A stretch of DNA of 64,000 bases from a bacterium (GCA_030431975.1 JAUIHP010000024.1:32520-96519); one strand, 5' to 3'. Positions 25,584 to 35,013 are shown, counted from the first letter of the stretch. Notes: a model not told the origin generated them from the sequence alone. Program-made: numbers and translations.

Positions 25584-28421
25584 CTACGGCCCGTTGGAAC
25601 CAACCCGTTCCGTCGGATACGACTTTCGTCGGCGCGGGGCCGGCGCTTTGTTCTCGTCCAGACGGTCGATTTGCCCCATTAGCTTTCGGCGGAGGTCATC
25701 CGGCAGCGGGCGCGGCACCTTTCGCTCGGCGACCTGTGACGGCTCGGCACCGACGTCCCCTCCTGCACCGGATCCCAAACCGGATCCCGCGCCGCTCCCC
25801 TGGCGTCCTGCGGGCCGGCCAGTGTTTTCCGCCGCCTCGGCCGAACTGACAGCTTCGCCGCTCGTGGCATCGCCGGGAGTTCCGGAAATCGCGGCGGTTC
25901 CCCCCGCTCCGGACGCCTTGGCGAGGAACGCCTTCGCCCGCTCGGCCCGGATTCCTTCGAGCGGAACCTTGGGAACGTAGTCTTCCAACCCGAGGACCGC
26001 GTGCAGCAGGACGAGGGCGGCTTCCTTATCTGGGATCCGTCCCTTCGTGAAGGCGTCGGGATCGTTGGCATAGCTCGGAGCGAGAGGCGCACCCACGCAA
26101 CTGGGACATCCTTCCTCGCAGGGACATCCCAGAATGAGTTCGCGCGCCGCATCGAGAATCTCTTCCAGCTTGTGGAAGGCACGCCGACCGTAGCCAAGTC
26201 CGCCCGGATACTTGTCGTAGACGAACGTCGTCGGACCTTGCGAATTGCGCATGTCGACGACGGTGCCGAGATCGTGCGCGTCGCACATGACGTGCAGCGC
26301 GATGACCTCGCAAAGAACATTGGCGATGCCGACCATTCCATCCACGGGAACCCGACCCTGATCCAGAACTTTGCGCAGGACCGGAGCCGTCGGAACGAAC
26401 CAAAGTGCGGTCGTGTGGAGTGTCGTGTGCGGAAGATCGATCTGTCCGTAGCCGAGCGAATCGCGCGACCCGAACTTGATCTTCTTGAACATGGTCACCT
26501 TCTCGTGAAGGGAACACTCGCCGAAGAATCCCGTCGACTCCGCGACCGGGCGTTCCATGTCGGCTTCCGGAGCGTCGATATGACTGTCACTGACCGACTG
26601 CGTGTAGTAGTCGACATCGGACTTGTGCAGATAGGCCACCCGTTCACTCAAGTCGAGTTCGTCGACGAAGAAGGTCTCGCCGTCATGCATGTAGATGGCC
26701 TGCGGATGAACCTGCGTAAACGCGGACGGCTCGTCGATGGTTCCGATGACGAAGTTGGCTCCGTCCGTCGTGTCGAGCAGGGTGTACTCGTTCTCTCCGG
26801 AATTCCGAAGAGAGAACGAACTGGCCGGATACTCCTGATCGGTGTGGAACCAACGACCCCGAACCAGACGCAGATGATTGTGGTCCTGCAACAGATCCAG
26901 AATGGCGGGAGCGTACGGTCCGTAAGACTCTTCTTCGTCGACCGGAATCGGGACTTCGAAGGCGGCGCAGCGAAGATGATTGAGCAGGATGTGCGGGTTG
27001 CCGCGGTCGAGAACGGCGCCTTCCGGATTGTTCGAAAAGAAATACTCAGGGTTCTGCATCAGGTACTGATCGATGGGCGCGTTGTGCCCGACCAGAATGG
27101 CCACCGACTCGGACTGGCGGCGCCCGGCCCGTCCCGCCTGCTGCCAGGTCGAAGCGATCGTACCGGGATAGCCGACCATGATCGCAACGTCGAGTGAGCC
27201 GACATCGATTCCCAACTCGAGTGCGTTCGTCGAGATGACACCCAGGAGGTCCCCGTCGAAAAGTGCGGACTCGATCTTGCGCCGCTCTTCCGGCAGGTAT
27301 CCCGATCGGTAGGCTCGAATGCGCTTGGCCAGTCCTCCACCTGCCTTCTGCAGATCATCCTGCGCGTAACGCAGAAGGACTTCCGCAAGAAGGCGAGCTT
27401 TGACGAAAGCGATCGACTGGTAGCCCTCGCGAATCAATCGAACGAAGAGATCCTTCGCTTCGATGTTGCTGCTGCGACGCTCCATGCCGGTGTTGCCGAG
27501 ATGCGGCGGATTCCAAAACACGAAGTGCTTCGTTCCACGAGGTGAGCCGTCGTCGTCGACGACCTTGACCTCTTCGCCGATCAGTTCCTTCGCGAGGTCG
27601 CCGGGATTGGAAATCGTCGCCGAGGCGCAGATCCAGACCGGATCGGCTCCGTGATGCCTGCAAAGCCGACGGAGTCGGCGCAGAACGTTCGCGACGTGAG
27701 AGCCGAAGATGCCGCGGTAGACATGAATCTCGTCGATGATGACGTAGCTCAGCCGGGCAAAGAACTCCGCCCAGCGCGCGTGGTTGGGAAGGATGCCCGC
27801 GTGCAGCATGTCGGGATTGGTCAGAAGCAGGTTGGCTTCGTCCCGTAGTCGGGTCCGCAAGGAAGTCGGCGTGTCTCCGTCGTAGGTGCCGGCGCGGAAG
27901 TCCAACCCAGACGGCCCGGCCAGTCCCAACTCCGACGCTGCGGCCAGCCCCGGCCCCGCCATTCCGCCGCCTCCACCTCGCCCAGTGCCTTTGCGCGAGG
28001 TTCGGCGAGCCGGGGGCATCAGGTCCTGTCCTTCGGGAAGAAAACGGCGCAGCACTTTGAGCTGATCCTGGGAGAGCGCCTTCGTCGGGAAGAGATAGAG
28101 CGCGCGCGCCTTCGGGTCCATGGAGATGCGCTCGAGCACCGGAAGGTTGTAGCAGAGACTCTTGCCGGATGCCGTTCCCGTGACGACGACCGTGCTCTCT
28201 CCCCGTCGGATGTGATCGACGGCGTGGGCCTGGTGGCGGTAGAGCTTCTCGATTCCCTGCGCCGCAAGCGGTCGGGTCAGAACATCGGGCAAAGGATGTT
28301 CCGGATCGGCATAGATCGGATCGCGTGACGGACGAGTCTCGTGATGGACCATCTGCCCGCGTTCGCGGGCCAGGTTCTCGATCAGATCGATGAGCGGAAA
28401 GGCGTCGGGTGAATCGGTCAT
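25584..28421 (-). CDS. mrfA: MrfA/YprA-like DEAD/DEAH helicase with DUF1998 zinc domain
   Basis: 945 residues. Walker A is GTASGKS (82-88), the Walker B box is DEIH in YVIIDEIHVYRG, and the C-terminal helicase domain has the arginine-finger motif WQQAGRAGRR. The C-terminal DUF1998 region carries the Cys cluster CPCEEGCPSC, a metal site known in MrfA. In Bacillus subtilis MrfA works with the MrfB exonuclease to repair mitomycin C damage. A Gly/Ala/Ser-rich insert of about 45 residues lies between early helicase motifs, and an 80-residue low-complexity tail follows the zinc domain; both look like local expansions. The mrfB-like gene is directly upstream on the same strand, 132 bases away, supporting the pairing. 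Confidence 0.82.
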   Translation of the reverse strand: MTDSPDAFPLIDLIENLARERGQMVHHETRPSRDPIYADPEHPLPDVLTRPLAAQGIEKLYRHQAHAVDHIRRGESTVVVTGTASGKSLCYNLPVLERISMDPKARALYLFPTKALSQDQLKVLRRFLPEGQDLMPPARRTSRKGTGRGGGGGMAGPGLAAASELGLAGPSGLDFRAGTYDGDTPTSLRTRLRDEANLLLTNPDMLHAGILPNHARWAEFFARLSYVIIDEIHVYRGIFGSHVANVLRRLRRLCRHHGADPVWICASATISNPGDLAKELIGEEVKVVDDDGSPRGTKHFVFWNPPHLGNTGMERRSSNIEAKDLFVRLIREGYQSIAFVKARLLAEVLLRYAQDDLQKAGGGLAKRIRAYRSGYLPEERRKIESALFDGDLLGVISTNALELGIDVGSLDVAIMVGYPGTIASTWQQAGRAGRRQSESVAILVGHNAPIDQYLMQNPEYFFSNNPEGAVLDRGNPHILLNHLRCAAFEVPIPVDEEESYGPYAPAILDLLQDHNHLRLVRGRWFHTDQEYPASSFSLRNSGENEYTLLDTTDGANFVIGTIDEPSAFTQVHPQAIYMHDGETFFVDELDLSERVAYLHKSDVDYYTQSVSDSHIDAPEADMERPVAESTGFFGECSLHEKVTMFKKIKFGSRDSLGYGQIDLPHTTLHTTALWFVPTAPVLRKVLDQGRVPVDGMVGIANVLCEVIALHVMCDAHDLGTVVDMRNSQGPTTFVYDKYPGGLGYGRRAFHKLEEILDAARELILGCPCEEGCPSCVGAPLAPSYANDPDAFTKGRIPDKEAALVLLHAVLGLEDYVPKVPLEGIRAERAKAFLAKASGAGGTAAISGTPGDATSGEAVSSAEAAENTGRPAGRQGSGAGSGLGSGAGGDVGAEPSQVAERKVPRPLPDDLRRKLMGQIDRLDENKAPAPRRRKSYPTERVGSNGP

Positions 28422-28553
28422 ATCGTTCCCTTGATGTCAGTCTCCGGATCCCTGGAGAGGTCGCCTCATCGGGCAGGATGTGGAGCGAGGATACTCCAAG
28501 CCGCGGCACGGAAGGAACAAATGTTCGTGGGGCTGTCTCGGGATCTCGGACCC

Positions 28554-29609
28554 TCAGACGTCCCGAAGATGCACGTCCAGTCGCGCCAGCGTGACCAGGT
28601 CTTCCCGGTTGTGGCGAAGGACGCGGACCATGTCCTCTTCCTCGCCCGTTCGGACGTAGTCGTGATAGGCCTCGGGAATCTCGCCCCCTGGCAGGTCCCG
28701 ATACCGATAGCGCTGAAAGAGAACCGACTCCAGCGTCTGAAGCTTGCAGTTGGGGAGCACGCCCTTGTACACCCGGCGGGCAGCGTGCAACAGGTCGCGA
28801 TGCTCATCCGGCTCCGGAAGGACGAGTCGGTGGTAGAGTGCCCGATTCCGGAGGAACGGATGGTCGAAGGACTTCCCGTTGAAACTGACCCAGGCTTTCT
28901 CGACCTCACCGTGGTCTCCGAACGCTTCCAGGATCGACTCTTCCTCGGCATAGTCCCGCGCCAGTAGTTGAATCACGGCCCAGCTCGATTCCCACCGAAC
29001 CATGATGCCGATCAGAAAGAGCGGATGCCCGTGAAAGCCGCAGGTCTCGAGGTCGAAGTAGAGACCATCGTTCCCCAGCCCGGAGAGCTCCGGATCGCGG
29101 GAAAGGTCGCCGAGACGGTGGACGATCCGGCAGTAGGCGCCGTCGGGAAACTCGACGGCCGCATCGGGAAAGGCTTCCCGGATCGAGGCTTCAGAACGTG
29201 GGTCGAACGGCAGGCTCTCCGGATCATCGCGAAACCGAAAGGCCTCGGACCGGTCGAGAACCGTGGTCGGCAAGGTGTCGAGCGTATCCCTGCGCCCCCG
29301 CCTCTTGGCGCGAGGTGCCTGGAAACCGGGCAGACCGTCGAAGAGCGTGGGAGACTCAACTCGCTGGGAAGAGGCCGAGGCGTTTTTCGACGTTCGCCCT
29401 ACCGCCGAGGTGTGCGCGCCCCGCGCCCCGTCACCGTTCGGTCCGAGTTCTGAAGACTCCGCCTCTCGCAGGTCGAACGAGCCGTCTGACGCCTCCGGCC
29501 CATCTTTCCGGGCGCGACGTCGTGAACGGCCTCGCCCCCGCGCAAATGGGTCGTCGCCGCGCCATTCCAGAATCGAATCGATGTCGTCCTGTTCCCGACG
29601 GTCCTTCAC
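28554..29609 (-). CDS. mrfB: MrfB/YprB-like DEDD exonuclease (RNase H fold)
   Basis: 351 residues. The N-terminal ~135 residues are charged and low in complexity. The C-terminal ~200 form a DEDD-type exonuclease domain: LYFDLETCGFHGHPLFLIG (first Asp and Glu), WVSFNGKSFDHPFLRNR (second Asp), and HNREDLVTL (final Asp). This set and its spacing resemble YprB/MrfB, the nuclease partner of MrfA. LPNCKLQTLE and EIPEAYHDYVRTG are also family-like. The GTG at 29609 begins the frame; ribosome binding is weak. Neighbourhood (mrfA downstream, same strand) is strong support. In B. subtilis the order of the two genes is reversed. Confidence 0.78.
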   Translation of the reverse strand: MKDRREQDDIDSILEWRGDDPFARGRGRSRRRARKDGPEASDGSFDLREAESSELGPNGDGARGAHTSAVGRTSKNASASSQRVESPTLFDGLPGFQAPRAKRRGRRDTLDTLPTTVLDRSEAFRFRDDPESLPFDPRSEASIREAFPDAAVEFPDGAYCRIVHRLGDLSRDPELSGLGNDGLYFDLETCGFHGHPLFLIGIMVRWESSWAVIQLLARDYAEEESILEAFGDHGEVEKAWVSFNGKSFDHPFLRNRALYHRLVLPEPDEHRDLLHAARRVYKGVLPNCKLQTLESVLFQRYRYRDLPGGEIPEAYHDYVRTGEEEDMVRVLRHNREDLVTLARLDVHLRDV

Positions 29610-29692
29610 GGGTATCCATCCCCTGGAATCACGGTTAGCATGCGGTCGAGTTCCGTCCCCAGATCACCTTCCTGGCAATGCTCGGAGGAATC

Positions 29693-29968
29693 GTGTCATC
29701 ACCGCATTTCCACGCCATCGTACGGGGCAAGGTGCAGGGTGTCTACTTTCGTGACACGACCCGGCAGACAGCGGAAAGGCTCGGCATCACCGGCTCGGCG
29801 GTCAACCTGCCGGACGGGACGGTACGCGTCGAGGCATACGGTCCCCGTCCGGCCCTGGAGGGTCTCGTCGAGTTTCTTCACCAAGGCTCTCCCCAGTCCC
29901 GTGTCGACGGCGTCGAGATCGAATGGCATGACGGCGAAACTCCGCCGCCTCGTTTCACAACCGGCTAG
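29693..29968 (+). CDS. acyP: Acylphosphatase
   Basis: 91 residues from a GTG with GGAGGA three to four bases upstream; an ATG at 29678 lies in frame but before the ribosome binding site. The acylphosphatase loop GKVQGVYFR provides Arg20 and the later NLPDGTVRVEAYG provides Asn38, the two catalytic residues. It hydrolyses acyl phosphates such as carbamoyl phosphate. The usual aromatic position before VxN is Ser here (GSAVN), a mild deviation. No operon partner is evident. Confidence 0.9.
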   Translation: MSSPHFHAIVRGKVQGVYFRDTTRQTAERLGITGSAVNLPDGTVRVEAYGPRPALEGLVEFLHQGSPQSRVDGVEIEWHDGETPPPRFTTG

Positions 29969-30102
29969 CTCGCTGTTCCGACTTGTCCACAAGTGGACTC
30001 GGGCCTTCCGTTTCGTGCTTCAAAGAGGATTGAGTGCGAAGATTGGTCCACCGGACCGAACTAGGCTGAAAATCCGTATGGGGGTATCCGTAAACAAGGG
30101 AA

Positions 30103-30966
30103 ATGGAAGCACCCATCACCTCTTCCCATAACCCGCAGGTGACGCGGGTCCGAAAGTGGATCAATCGCCCGCAGGTCTGCCGGCGCGACGGCGTCCTCGT
30201 GGCCGACGGTATCCACCTTGTCCAGGAAGCTCTCGAGGCGGGTCTTTCCTGCCGGGTCATTTTTGCCGACTCGCGGAGCAGCCATCCCGAGGTGAAGGAG
30301 ATCCTGGACTCGGCAGACGAGCGCCGTCTTCCTGTCTATCCCGTGATGCCCCACATCCTCCGGGCCGTTTCCGGGGTCGAGACGCCGCAGGGGCTGATCG
30401 GCGTCTTCGAACGGCCGGCATTCGAACCCTCCGCCTTTTGGCGAGCTGCCCTCGAGACGTCTCCGGTCCATGTCGTCGTCGCGGCTGGAGTCCAGGATCC
30501 GGGAAACATGGGGAGCCTGATCCGAACGGCCCGGGCCGCAGGCATCCGTGGACTGGTCTGCACGCGCGGCACGGTGGATCCCTACCATCACCGGGCGCTG
30601 CGCGCCTCGATGGGCGCCGCTCTTTCCTTCCCCATTCTCCTCGACGTCGAAGAAGAGACTCTGATCTCCCAGCTGGAGAAGGCCGGTCTTCGAACGGCTG
30701 GGCTCGCTCCGCGCGGGACAACCGATCTGGATGAAATCGATCCCCAGTACCCGACGGCGTGGGTCTTCGGATCGGAAGGACAAGGGTTACCCAAGGACAT
30801 CGGTGACGCCATTGATCTCAACGTGAAGATCCCGATGGAACCGGGTGTCGAGTCGCTGGCCGTGCCGGCCGCGGGCGCGGTCGTGTTCTACTGGCTGTAC
30901 CTGTTCGGGCGCGACAAGCAGCGCAACGGTGACGGCGTTCGGGCCGACCGTTCGCAGCCAGCCTAA
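30103..30966 (+). CDS. SPOUT (TrmH-type) RNA methyltransferase
   Basis: 287 residues. An N-terminal substrate-binding domain (1-100) is followed by the SpoU methylase domain: VQDPGNMGSLIRTARAAG, VFGSEGQGL and IPMEPGVESLAVPAAGAVVFYW. These three motifs make the trefoil knot and SAM site. The third motif usually reads ESLNV; here Asn is Ala, so activity should not be taken for granted. The target (23S rRNA or tRNA 2'-O position) is unknown. AAGGGA lies four bases before the ATG. The stop codon is followed after one base by a 7-bp tandem array. Confidence 0.85.
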   Translation: MEAPITSSHNPQVTRVRKWINRPQVCRRDGVLVADGIHLVQEALEAGLSCRVIFADSRSSHPEVKEILDSADERRLPVYPVMPHILRAVSGVETPQGLIGVFERPAFEPSAFWRAALETSPVHVVVAAGVQDPGNMGSLIRTARAAGIRGLVCTRGTVDPYHHRALRASMGAALSFPILLDVEEETLISQLEKAGLRTAGLAPRGTTDLDEIDPQYPTAWVFGSEGQGLPKDIGDAIDLNVKIPMEPGVESLAVPAAGAVVFYWLYLFGRDKQRNGDGVRADRSQPA

Positions 30967-30967
30967 G

Positions 30968-31065
30968 GCCTTAGGTCTTAGGTCTTAGGTCTTAGGTCTT
31001 AGGTCTTAGGTCTTAGGTCTTAGGTCTCAGGTCTCAGGTCTCAGGTCTCAGGTCTCAGGTCTCAA
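30968..31065. repeat. Heptamer tandem repeat, 14 copies
   Basis: Eight units of GYCTTAG are followed by six of GTCTCAG (last one GTCTCAA). The array begins one base after the stop codon of the RNA methylase gene. The first bases with the stop form the palindrome CCTAAGGCCTTAGG. The clean switch from one unit type to the other indicates recent expansion of both variants. The rest of the gap to 31231 has no gene. Confidence 0.95.
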
Positions 31066-31231
31066 CCTGCCTAGGATCTCAACTAGGCGAAGGTCTCAAT
31101 CCTGCCAGGGTTCCAGCCCGCCCAACTCCCGTGCCCGACAACCTTTCCGCCTCGTTTTCGCGAAGTCCCCCACCTGCGCTAAGATCGAACCCGCAACATC
31201 CGCACTCCACTTCGACTCCAGGAGGTCGCCC

Positions 31232-32743
31232 TTGCTATCCCGAAGTGAAATCACCTGTCCCTCGACTCTACTCGCCACCGTGTTTTTCTCGAGCCTTCTA
31301 ACCTGGGGGGTCCATGCCGAGGCTGCCCAGCTGGAGAAGGTGGTGGCCGACATCGAAAAGCCGATCACCGTGACGTCGCCGCCGGGCGATGCTCGTGAGT
31401 TCTTCATCGAACAGGAGGGACGCATTCGCATCATCGACGCGAGCGGACAAGTCCTCGCCACACCCTTTCTCGACATCACGTCGCTCGTCGAGTGGGACGG
31501 GCTTTTTCAGGGCCTCCTCGGGCTGGCCTTCCATCCCGACTATGCGAGCAACGGCTACTTCTTCGTCGACTACCTCGTCGCAGGTGGAGACACGCGCATC
31601 TCGCGATTCGAAGTGTCCTCTGATCCCAACGTCGCCGACCCAGGTTCCGAGTCTGTCGTCATCACCATCGATCAACCCGGAACCGACCACAATGGCGGCT
31701 ACATCGCGTTCGGGCCGCAGGACGGCTACCTCTATGTTTCGATGGGTGACGGCGGCTTTGGCGGAAGCCATCACGAGAACGGACAGGACACGAACGTCCT
31801 TCTCGGCAAGATCCTGCGCCTCGACGTCGACGTTTCCTCGGGTTACCAGATCCCTCCTGACAATCCGTTCGTCGGTGTGCCCGGTTACCGCGAAGAGATC
31901 TGGGCGTTTGGACTGCGCTCTCCCTGGGGAATGAGTTTCGACCGGGAAACCCACGATCTCTGGATTGCCGACGTCGGTCTGAACTCCTGGGAAGAACTCA
32001 ACTTCCAGCCTGCCGCAAGCACCGGGGGCGAGAACTACGGGTGGAGCCGGATGGAAGGCAACCATTGCTACCAACCGCCTTCAGACTGTGACGACGGCTC
32101 GATGATCCATCCCATCTACGAGTATCCGCACGGCCCTCTTTGCTCGATCAACGGAGGGTTCGTCTATCGCGGTTCGGCAATCCCCGAGTACCAAGGGCTG
32201 TACTTCTTCTCGGACTGGTGTACGAGTCAGATCTGGACCATCGAATACGACGGGAACGAAGTCACCGAGCTCGTCAACCGCACTGCCGAACTCGCACCTC
32301 CGGGCGGAGAGTCCTTCAGTTTTCTCTCCGGGTTCGGTCAGGACGCAGACGGCGAGTTGTATGTCATCGACTGGAACTGGACGAATCCCAACTCGGGACA
32401 GATCTACAAGATCGTGCCGGATGCAGCCGACGCTCCCCTGGACACTGAGGCGACCTCTGCGGGTTCGGGCCTCGAACTTCGTTTTGCACAACCCAACCCT
32501 TTCCAGAGTCACACGCGCATTCAACTCACGGCGGCCCCGGGCACGAGCGTCGACCTCTCGATTCACAGCCCGTCCGGTCGTCTCGTTTGGTCGGAGCGTA
32601 TCGAAAGGTCCGACTCGGAATTGCACTGGATCGAATGGGACGGACGTGACGCCACAGGGACGCGCCTACCCTCCGGCACGTACTTCCTGAAAGCGCAGAG
32701 CGGCGAGACTGTTCGTTCGCAACGCATTCACATCGTGAGATAG
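31232..32743 (+). CDS. Secreted glucose/sorbosone dehydrogenase-like beta-propeller with FlgD-like tail
   Basis: 503 residues from a TTG with AGGAGGT about six bases upstream. After a signal peptide (STLLATVFFSSLLTWGVHAEA) comes a GSDH-type six-bladed propeller (about 40-390): GLLGLAFHPDYASNGYFFVDY, DHNGGYIAFGPQDGYLYVSMGDGG, LGKILRLDVD, GLRSPWGMSFD, GENYGWSRMEG and FVYRG. In this family PQQ-dependent enzymes oxidise aldoses, but many members are of unknown substrate. The last 85 residues are a FlgD-like Ig domain (AQPNPFQSHTRIQL, SIHSPSGRLVWSERI, IEWDGRDATGTRLPSGTYFLK). An export and surface-anchoring role for that tail is inferred. A -10-like TAAGAT is at 31180-31185. Confidence 0.85.
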   Translation: MLSRSEITCPSTLLATVFFSSLLTWGVHAEAAQLEKVVADIEKPITVTSPPGDAREFFIEQEGRIRIIDASGQVLATPFLDITSLVEWDGLFQGLLGLAFHPDYASNGYFFVDYLVAGGDTRISRFEVSSDPNVADPGSESVVITIDQPGTDHNGGYIAFGPQDGYLYVSMGDGGFGGSHHENGQDTNVLLGKILRLDVDVSSGYQIPPDNPFVGVPGYREEIWAFGLRSPWGMSFDRETHDLWIADVGLNSWEELNFQPAASTGGENYGWSRMEGNHCYQPPSDCDDGSMIHPIYEYPHGPLCSINGGFVYRGSAIPEYQGLYFFSDWCTSQIWTIEYDGNEVTELVNRTAELAPPGGESFSFLSGFGQDADGELYVIDWNWTNPNSGQIYKIVPDAADAPLDTEATSAGSGLELRFAQPNPFQSHTRIQLTAAPGTSVDLSIHSPSGRLVWSERIERSDSELHWIEWDGRDATGTRLPSGTYFLKAQSGETVRSQRIHIVR

Positions 32744-32798
32744 CAACGGCTCAAGTCGCGGCCGCCAGACGGGCGCCAGCGGGACACCAGAAGGGGCG

Positions 32799-33266
32799 CT
32801 ACGGAATGCCTTCGAAGTCGTCGGTGATGATGTCGACGACGACGACGTGGGCATTCTCCGTCCCTTCATTCTTCCACCAATGAACGAGTCCGTTCGTCTC
32901 GAGCACGACGTCACCGGCGCGCCGCACCTGCGTCCCGCCATCCTTACGTCGCTCGACGACCCGTCCGGAAATGATGTAGGCGATCGACGGCCTGGAGTCG
33001 TGACGATGAACCGCGATCTCCCCGCCCGGGCTCAGGACGATTTCGCGGGCGCGCATGTTCCGGCCCTTCGTCGAAGAGAACTCATCCTCCAGATCGATCG
33101 AACCCAGAACGGTCGCCGACTCGACACCGCTGGAAACCGTCGGGCCCTCCATCAGCGGCGGAGGAACGGGATCTGCTTCGGCGACGACCTTCGGCTTCGA
33201 CGAACCGCATCCGATTCCGGCGAGAAGAAAGAGTAGAACCAGGCAGCGACAGACTCGTGTTTCCAT
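32799..33266 (-). CDS. Cupin-domain lipoprotein
   Basis: 155 residues from an ATG with AAAGGAG eight bases upstream. The lipobox LAGIGC is at 15-20. A short Pro-rich linker follows, then a single cupin fold: EIVLSPGGEIAVHRHDSRPSIAYIISGRVVERRKDGG (metal ligands His and Glu-like positions) and GDVVLETNGLVHWWKNEG. No enzyme activity can be assigned. It stands alone between convergent and divergent genes. Confidence 0.8.
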   Translation of the reverse strand: METRVCRCLVLLFLLAGIGCGSSKPKVVAEADPVPPPLMEGPTVSSGVESATVLGSIDLEDEFSSTKGRNMRAREIVLSPGGEIAVHRHDSRPSIAYIISGRVVERRKDGGTQVRRAGDVVLETNGLVHWWKNEGTENAHVVVVDIITDDFEGIP

Positions 33267-33460
33267 CGAGGCGAACTCCTTTCACGGGTGATGCTGGACC
33301 TTCGGACGGACTATTCACGAACGTGAAGGCACGCGCAACTGTGTAGCGCGAAGGTCTTCGACGCCTCTCCACGACTTCACGAGACCCAGCGTCGACGGCG
33401 GGACCCGGCCATGGAAGCGAGTCCGCACTCATCGTCACGGAGTGTATCTGGGAAACAAAA

Positions 33461-33491
33461 GAACGAGCCTCCCGGAAAGGAAGGCTCGTTC
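33461..33491 (-). terminator. Intrinsic terminator of the lamin-tail protein gene
   Basis: GAACGAGCCT (33461-33470) pairs perfectly with AGGCTCGTTC (33482-33491). On the minus strand it is followed by TTTTGTTTCC. Stem plus T tract fits a Rho-independent terminator downstream of the stop at 33547. Confidence 0.8.
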
Positions 33492-33546
33492 GTCTTAACT
33501 CTCGTCACGAACTCTCATCCGCGACGAAGGTATCTGCAAGGGTCGT

Positions 33547-35013
33547 TTAGTTCTTGAACGAACCCTTGATCTGACCCCAGCTCCGCTCGATCGTCGGAAC
33601 GATGTCGCACGGGTTCGGGTCGCAGACCGTGTCGTCTCCCTGGTAGACTCCCGGACGCGCGGCACATTCATCCTCGGTCAGGATCTCGCACATCTCTTCG
33701 ACGCAGCAGGCGCCTTCGCGCATCGGACCGCAGTCCGGATCGTCGAGGGTGAAGTCGGCGAGGGAGCGCGGACGCATCTGGTAACCCTCGTCGTAGGGCG
33801 AGGAGCTGTCGAACTGACCACCGATACCGAGAACGCTGAACGCGCCGCCCGGAGTGGCGGTACCGTCGATGTCCGTCTCCTTGTCGATACGCATCGTCGT
33901 CGGGCCGGAGCCGTCGTCAACCGTCAGGTTGCCGTTGCTGCCGTCCGCCGGGAACTCGCTGCCATCGGTGATGGTGACGCAGGTCAGCTTGATGAGGCAG
34001 CTCTCGTAGATCTCTCCGCCGGTGGCGAGATCGTTCGTGGAGACCTCGATCGCAGCCGGGACCGCGTCCGTTCCGATGACGGCAACGTCGTCGATGCTGA
34101 CCTCGGTCAGACCGTTGAAGAAGTCGACCTCACCCGTGACGAGAACGACGTCGCCGATATTGAGCGCAGCCATGTCACCACCAAAGATCGTGACGCAGCA
34201 GCCACCATCGGTGATGGAGTACTCGTTCGTGGTGTTGGAGAAGTTGATGCTGTTGACGACACCCTCGGTCTCGACACGCTGGCCGAAGAGAACCGGGAAG
34301 CCGTTCATATCGTTCTCCATGATCTCGCAGACGGTCAGCTGCTGGTAGGCACACGGATCCGGATCACAGACCGTGTCGTCGCCCAGGTACTCACCACCAA
34401 GTCCGTTACAGTCGGCCTCGGAAACGACCTGACAGCCGGCACCCGGAACGCAGCAGGCGCCCATCGGAACCATGGCGCATTCGACGTCGTTGGCAGAACC
34501 CGGCGTCGGTGTGTCGTCAGCAAAGAAGTCCGCGCCGTTGTTGTCCGTGTCGGAACCGTCCGGGCAACGGGCGATGGAGATGTCCGGACCCGGATCGACG
34601 GTCGGCGTACCCTCGCCTGCAAAGACCTCGTCCGGATCGAAGGAACCGTAACCGACGGCGTCGATGGTGGCGCCAGCGGCGTCGCGAAGGAGGATCGAGT
34701 CCGGTCCGTTCTGGAAGTCGGTGTCGGCGATCTGATCACCGAAGGCCTGACCGACGACGAAGTAGCCGCTGGCCGGAATGAGGCCGACGAGGTCGACGGT
34801 CATGTACTCGGTACCACCGTTGCCATTCACGCCGACGAGGGTGTAACCCGTCAGGTCCAACCCGGCGTCACCCTTGATCTCGACCCAGGTCTCGTCGTCG
34901 CCGCCGGCATCGTCATACACGGCTTCGTTGATCACCGGCTGGGCCAGAGCGGCAGTACCGGCGAAGGCCAGTCCAGCGATGGCAAAGAAACCTGTCCGTA
35001 GCCAATGCTTCAT
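33547..35013 (-). CDS. Secreted lamin-tail-domain protein with duplicated Cys motif and WGxIK tail
   Basis: 488 residues from an ATG with AAGGAGAT eight bases upstream. After a signal peptide (FFAIAGLAFAGTAALA) comes a lamin-tail-like domain (QPVINEAVYDDAGGDDETWVEIKGDAG, DLTGYTLVGVNG, SILLRDAAGATIDAVGYG). A Cys-rich module (GACCVPGAGC ending GDDTVCDPDPC, about 185-225) comes next, then an OB-like strand region (VCEIMENDMNGFPVLFGQRVETEGVV) and a second copy of the Cys module (GACCVEEMC ending GDDTVCDPNPC). The protein ends PTIERSWGQIKGSFKN. Cys modules of the GACC...CDPNPC type are seen in secreted proteins of several uncultured phyla. No catalytic motif was recognised. The gene has its own promoter and terminator. 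Confidence 0.8.
   Translation of the reverse strand: MKHWLRTGFFAIAGLAFAGTAALAQPVINEAVYDDAGGDDETWVEIKGDAGLDLTGYTLVGVNGNGGTEYMTVDLVGLIPASGYFVVGQAFGDQIADTDFQNGPDSILLRDAAGATIDAVGYGSFDPDEVFAGEGTPTVDPGPDISIARCPDGSDTDNNGADFFADDTPTPGSANDVECAMVPMGACCVPGAGCQVVSEADCNGLGGEYLGDDTVCDPDPCAYQQLTVCEIMENDMNGFPVLFGQRVETEGVVNSINFSNTTNEYSITDGGCCVTIFGGDMAALNIGDVVLVTGEVDFFNGLTEVSIDDVAVIGTDAVPAAIEVSTNDLATGGEIYESCLIKLTCVTITDGSEFPADGSNGNLTVDDGSGPTTMRIDKETDIDGTATPGGAFSVLGIGGQFDSSSPYDEGYQMRPRSLADFTLDDPDCGPMREGACCVEEMCEILTEDECAARPGVYQGDDTVCDPNPCDIVPTIERSWGQIKGSFKN

Noticed and set aside
30968..31065. Heptamer array as a telomere-like element
   Set aside because: The array is internal, short and switches unit type; nothing marks a replicon end.
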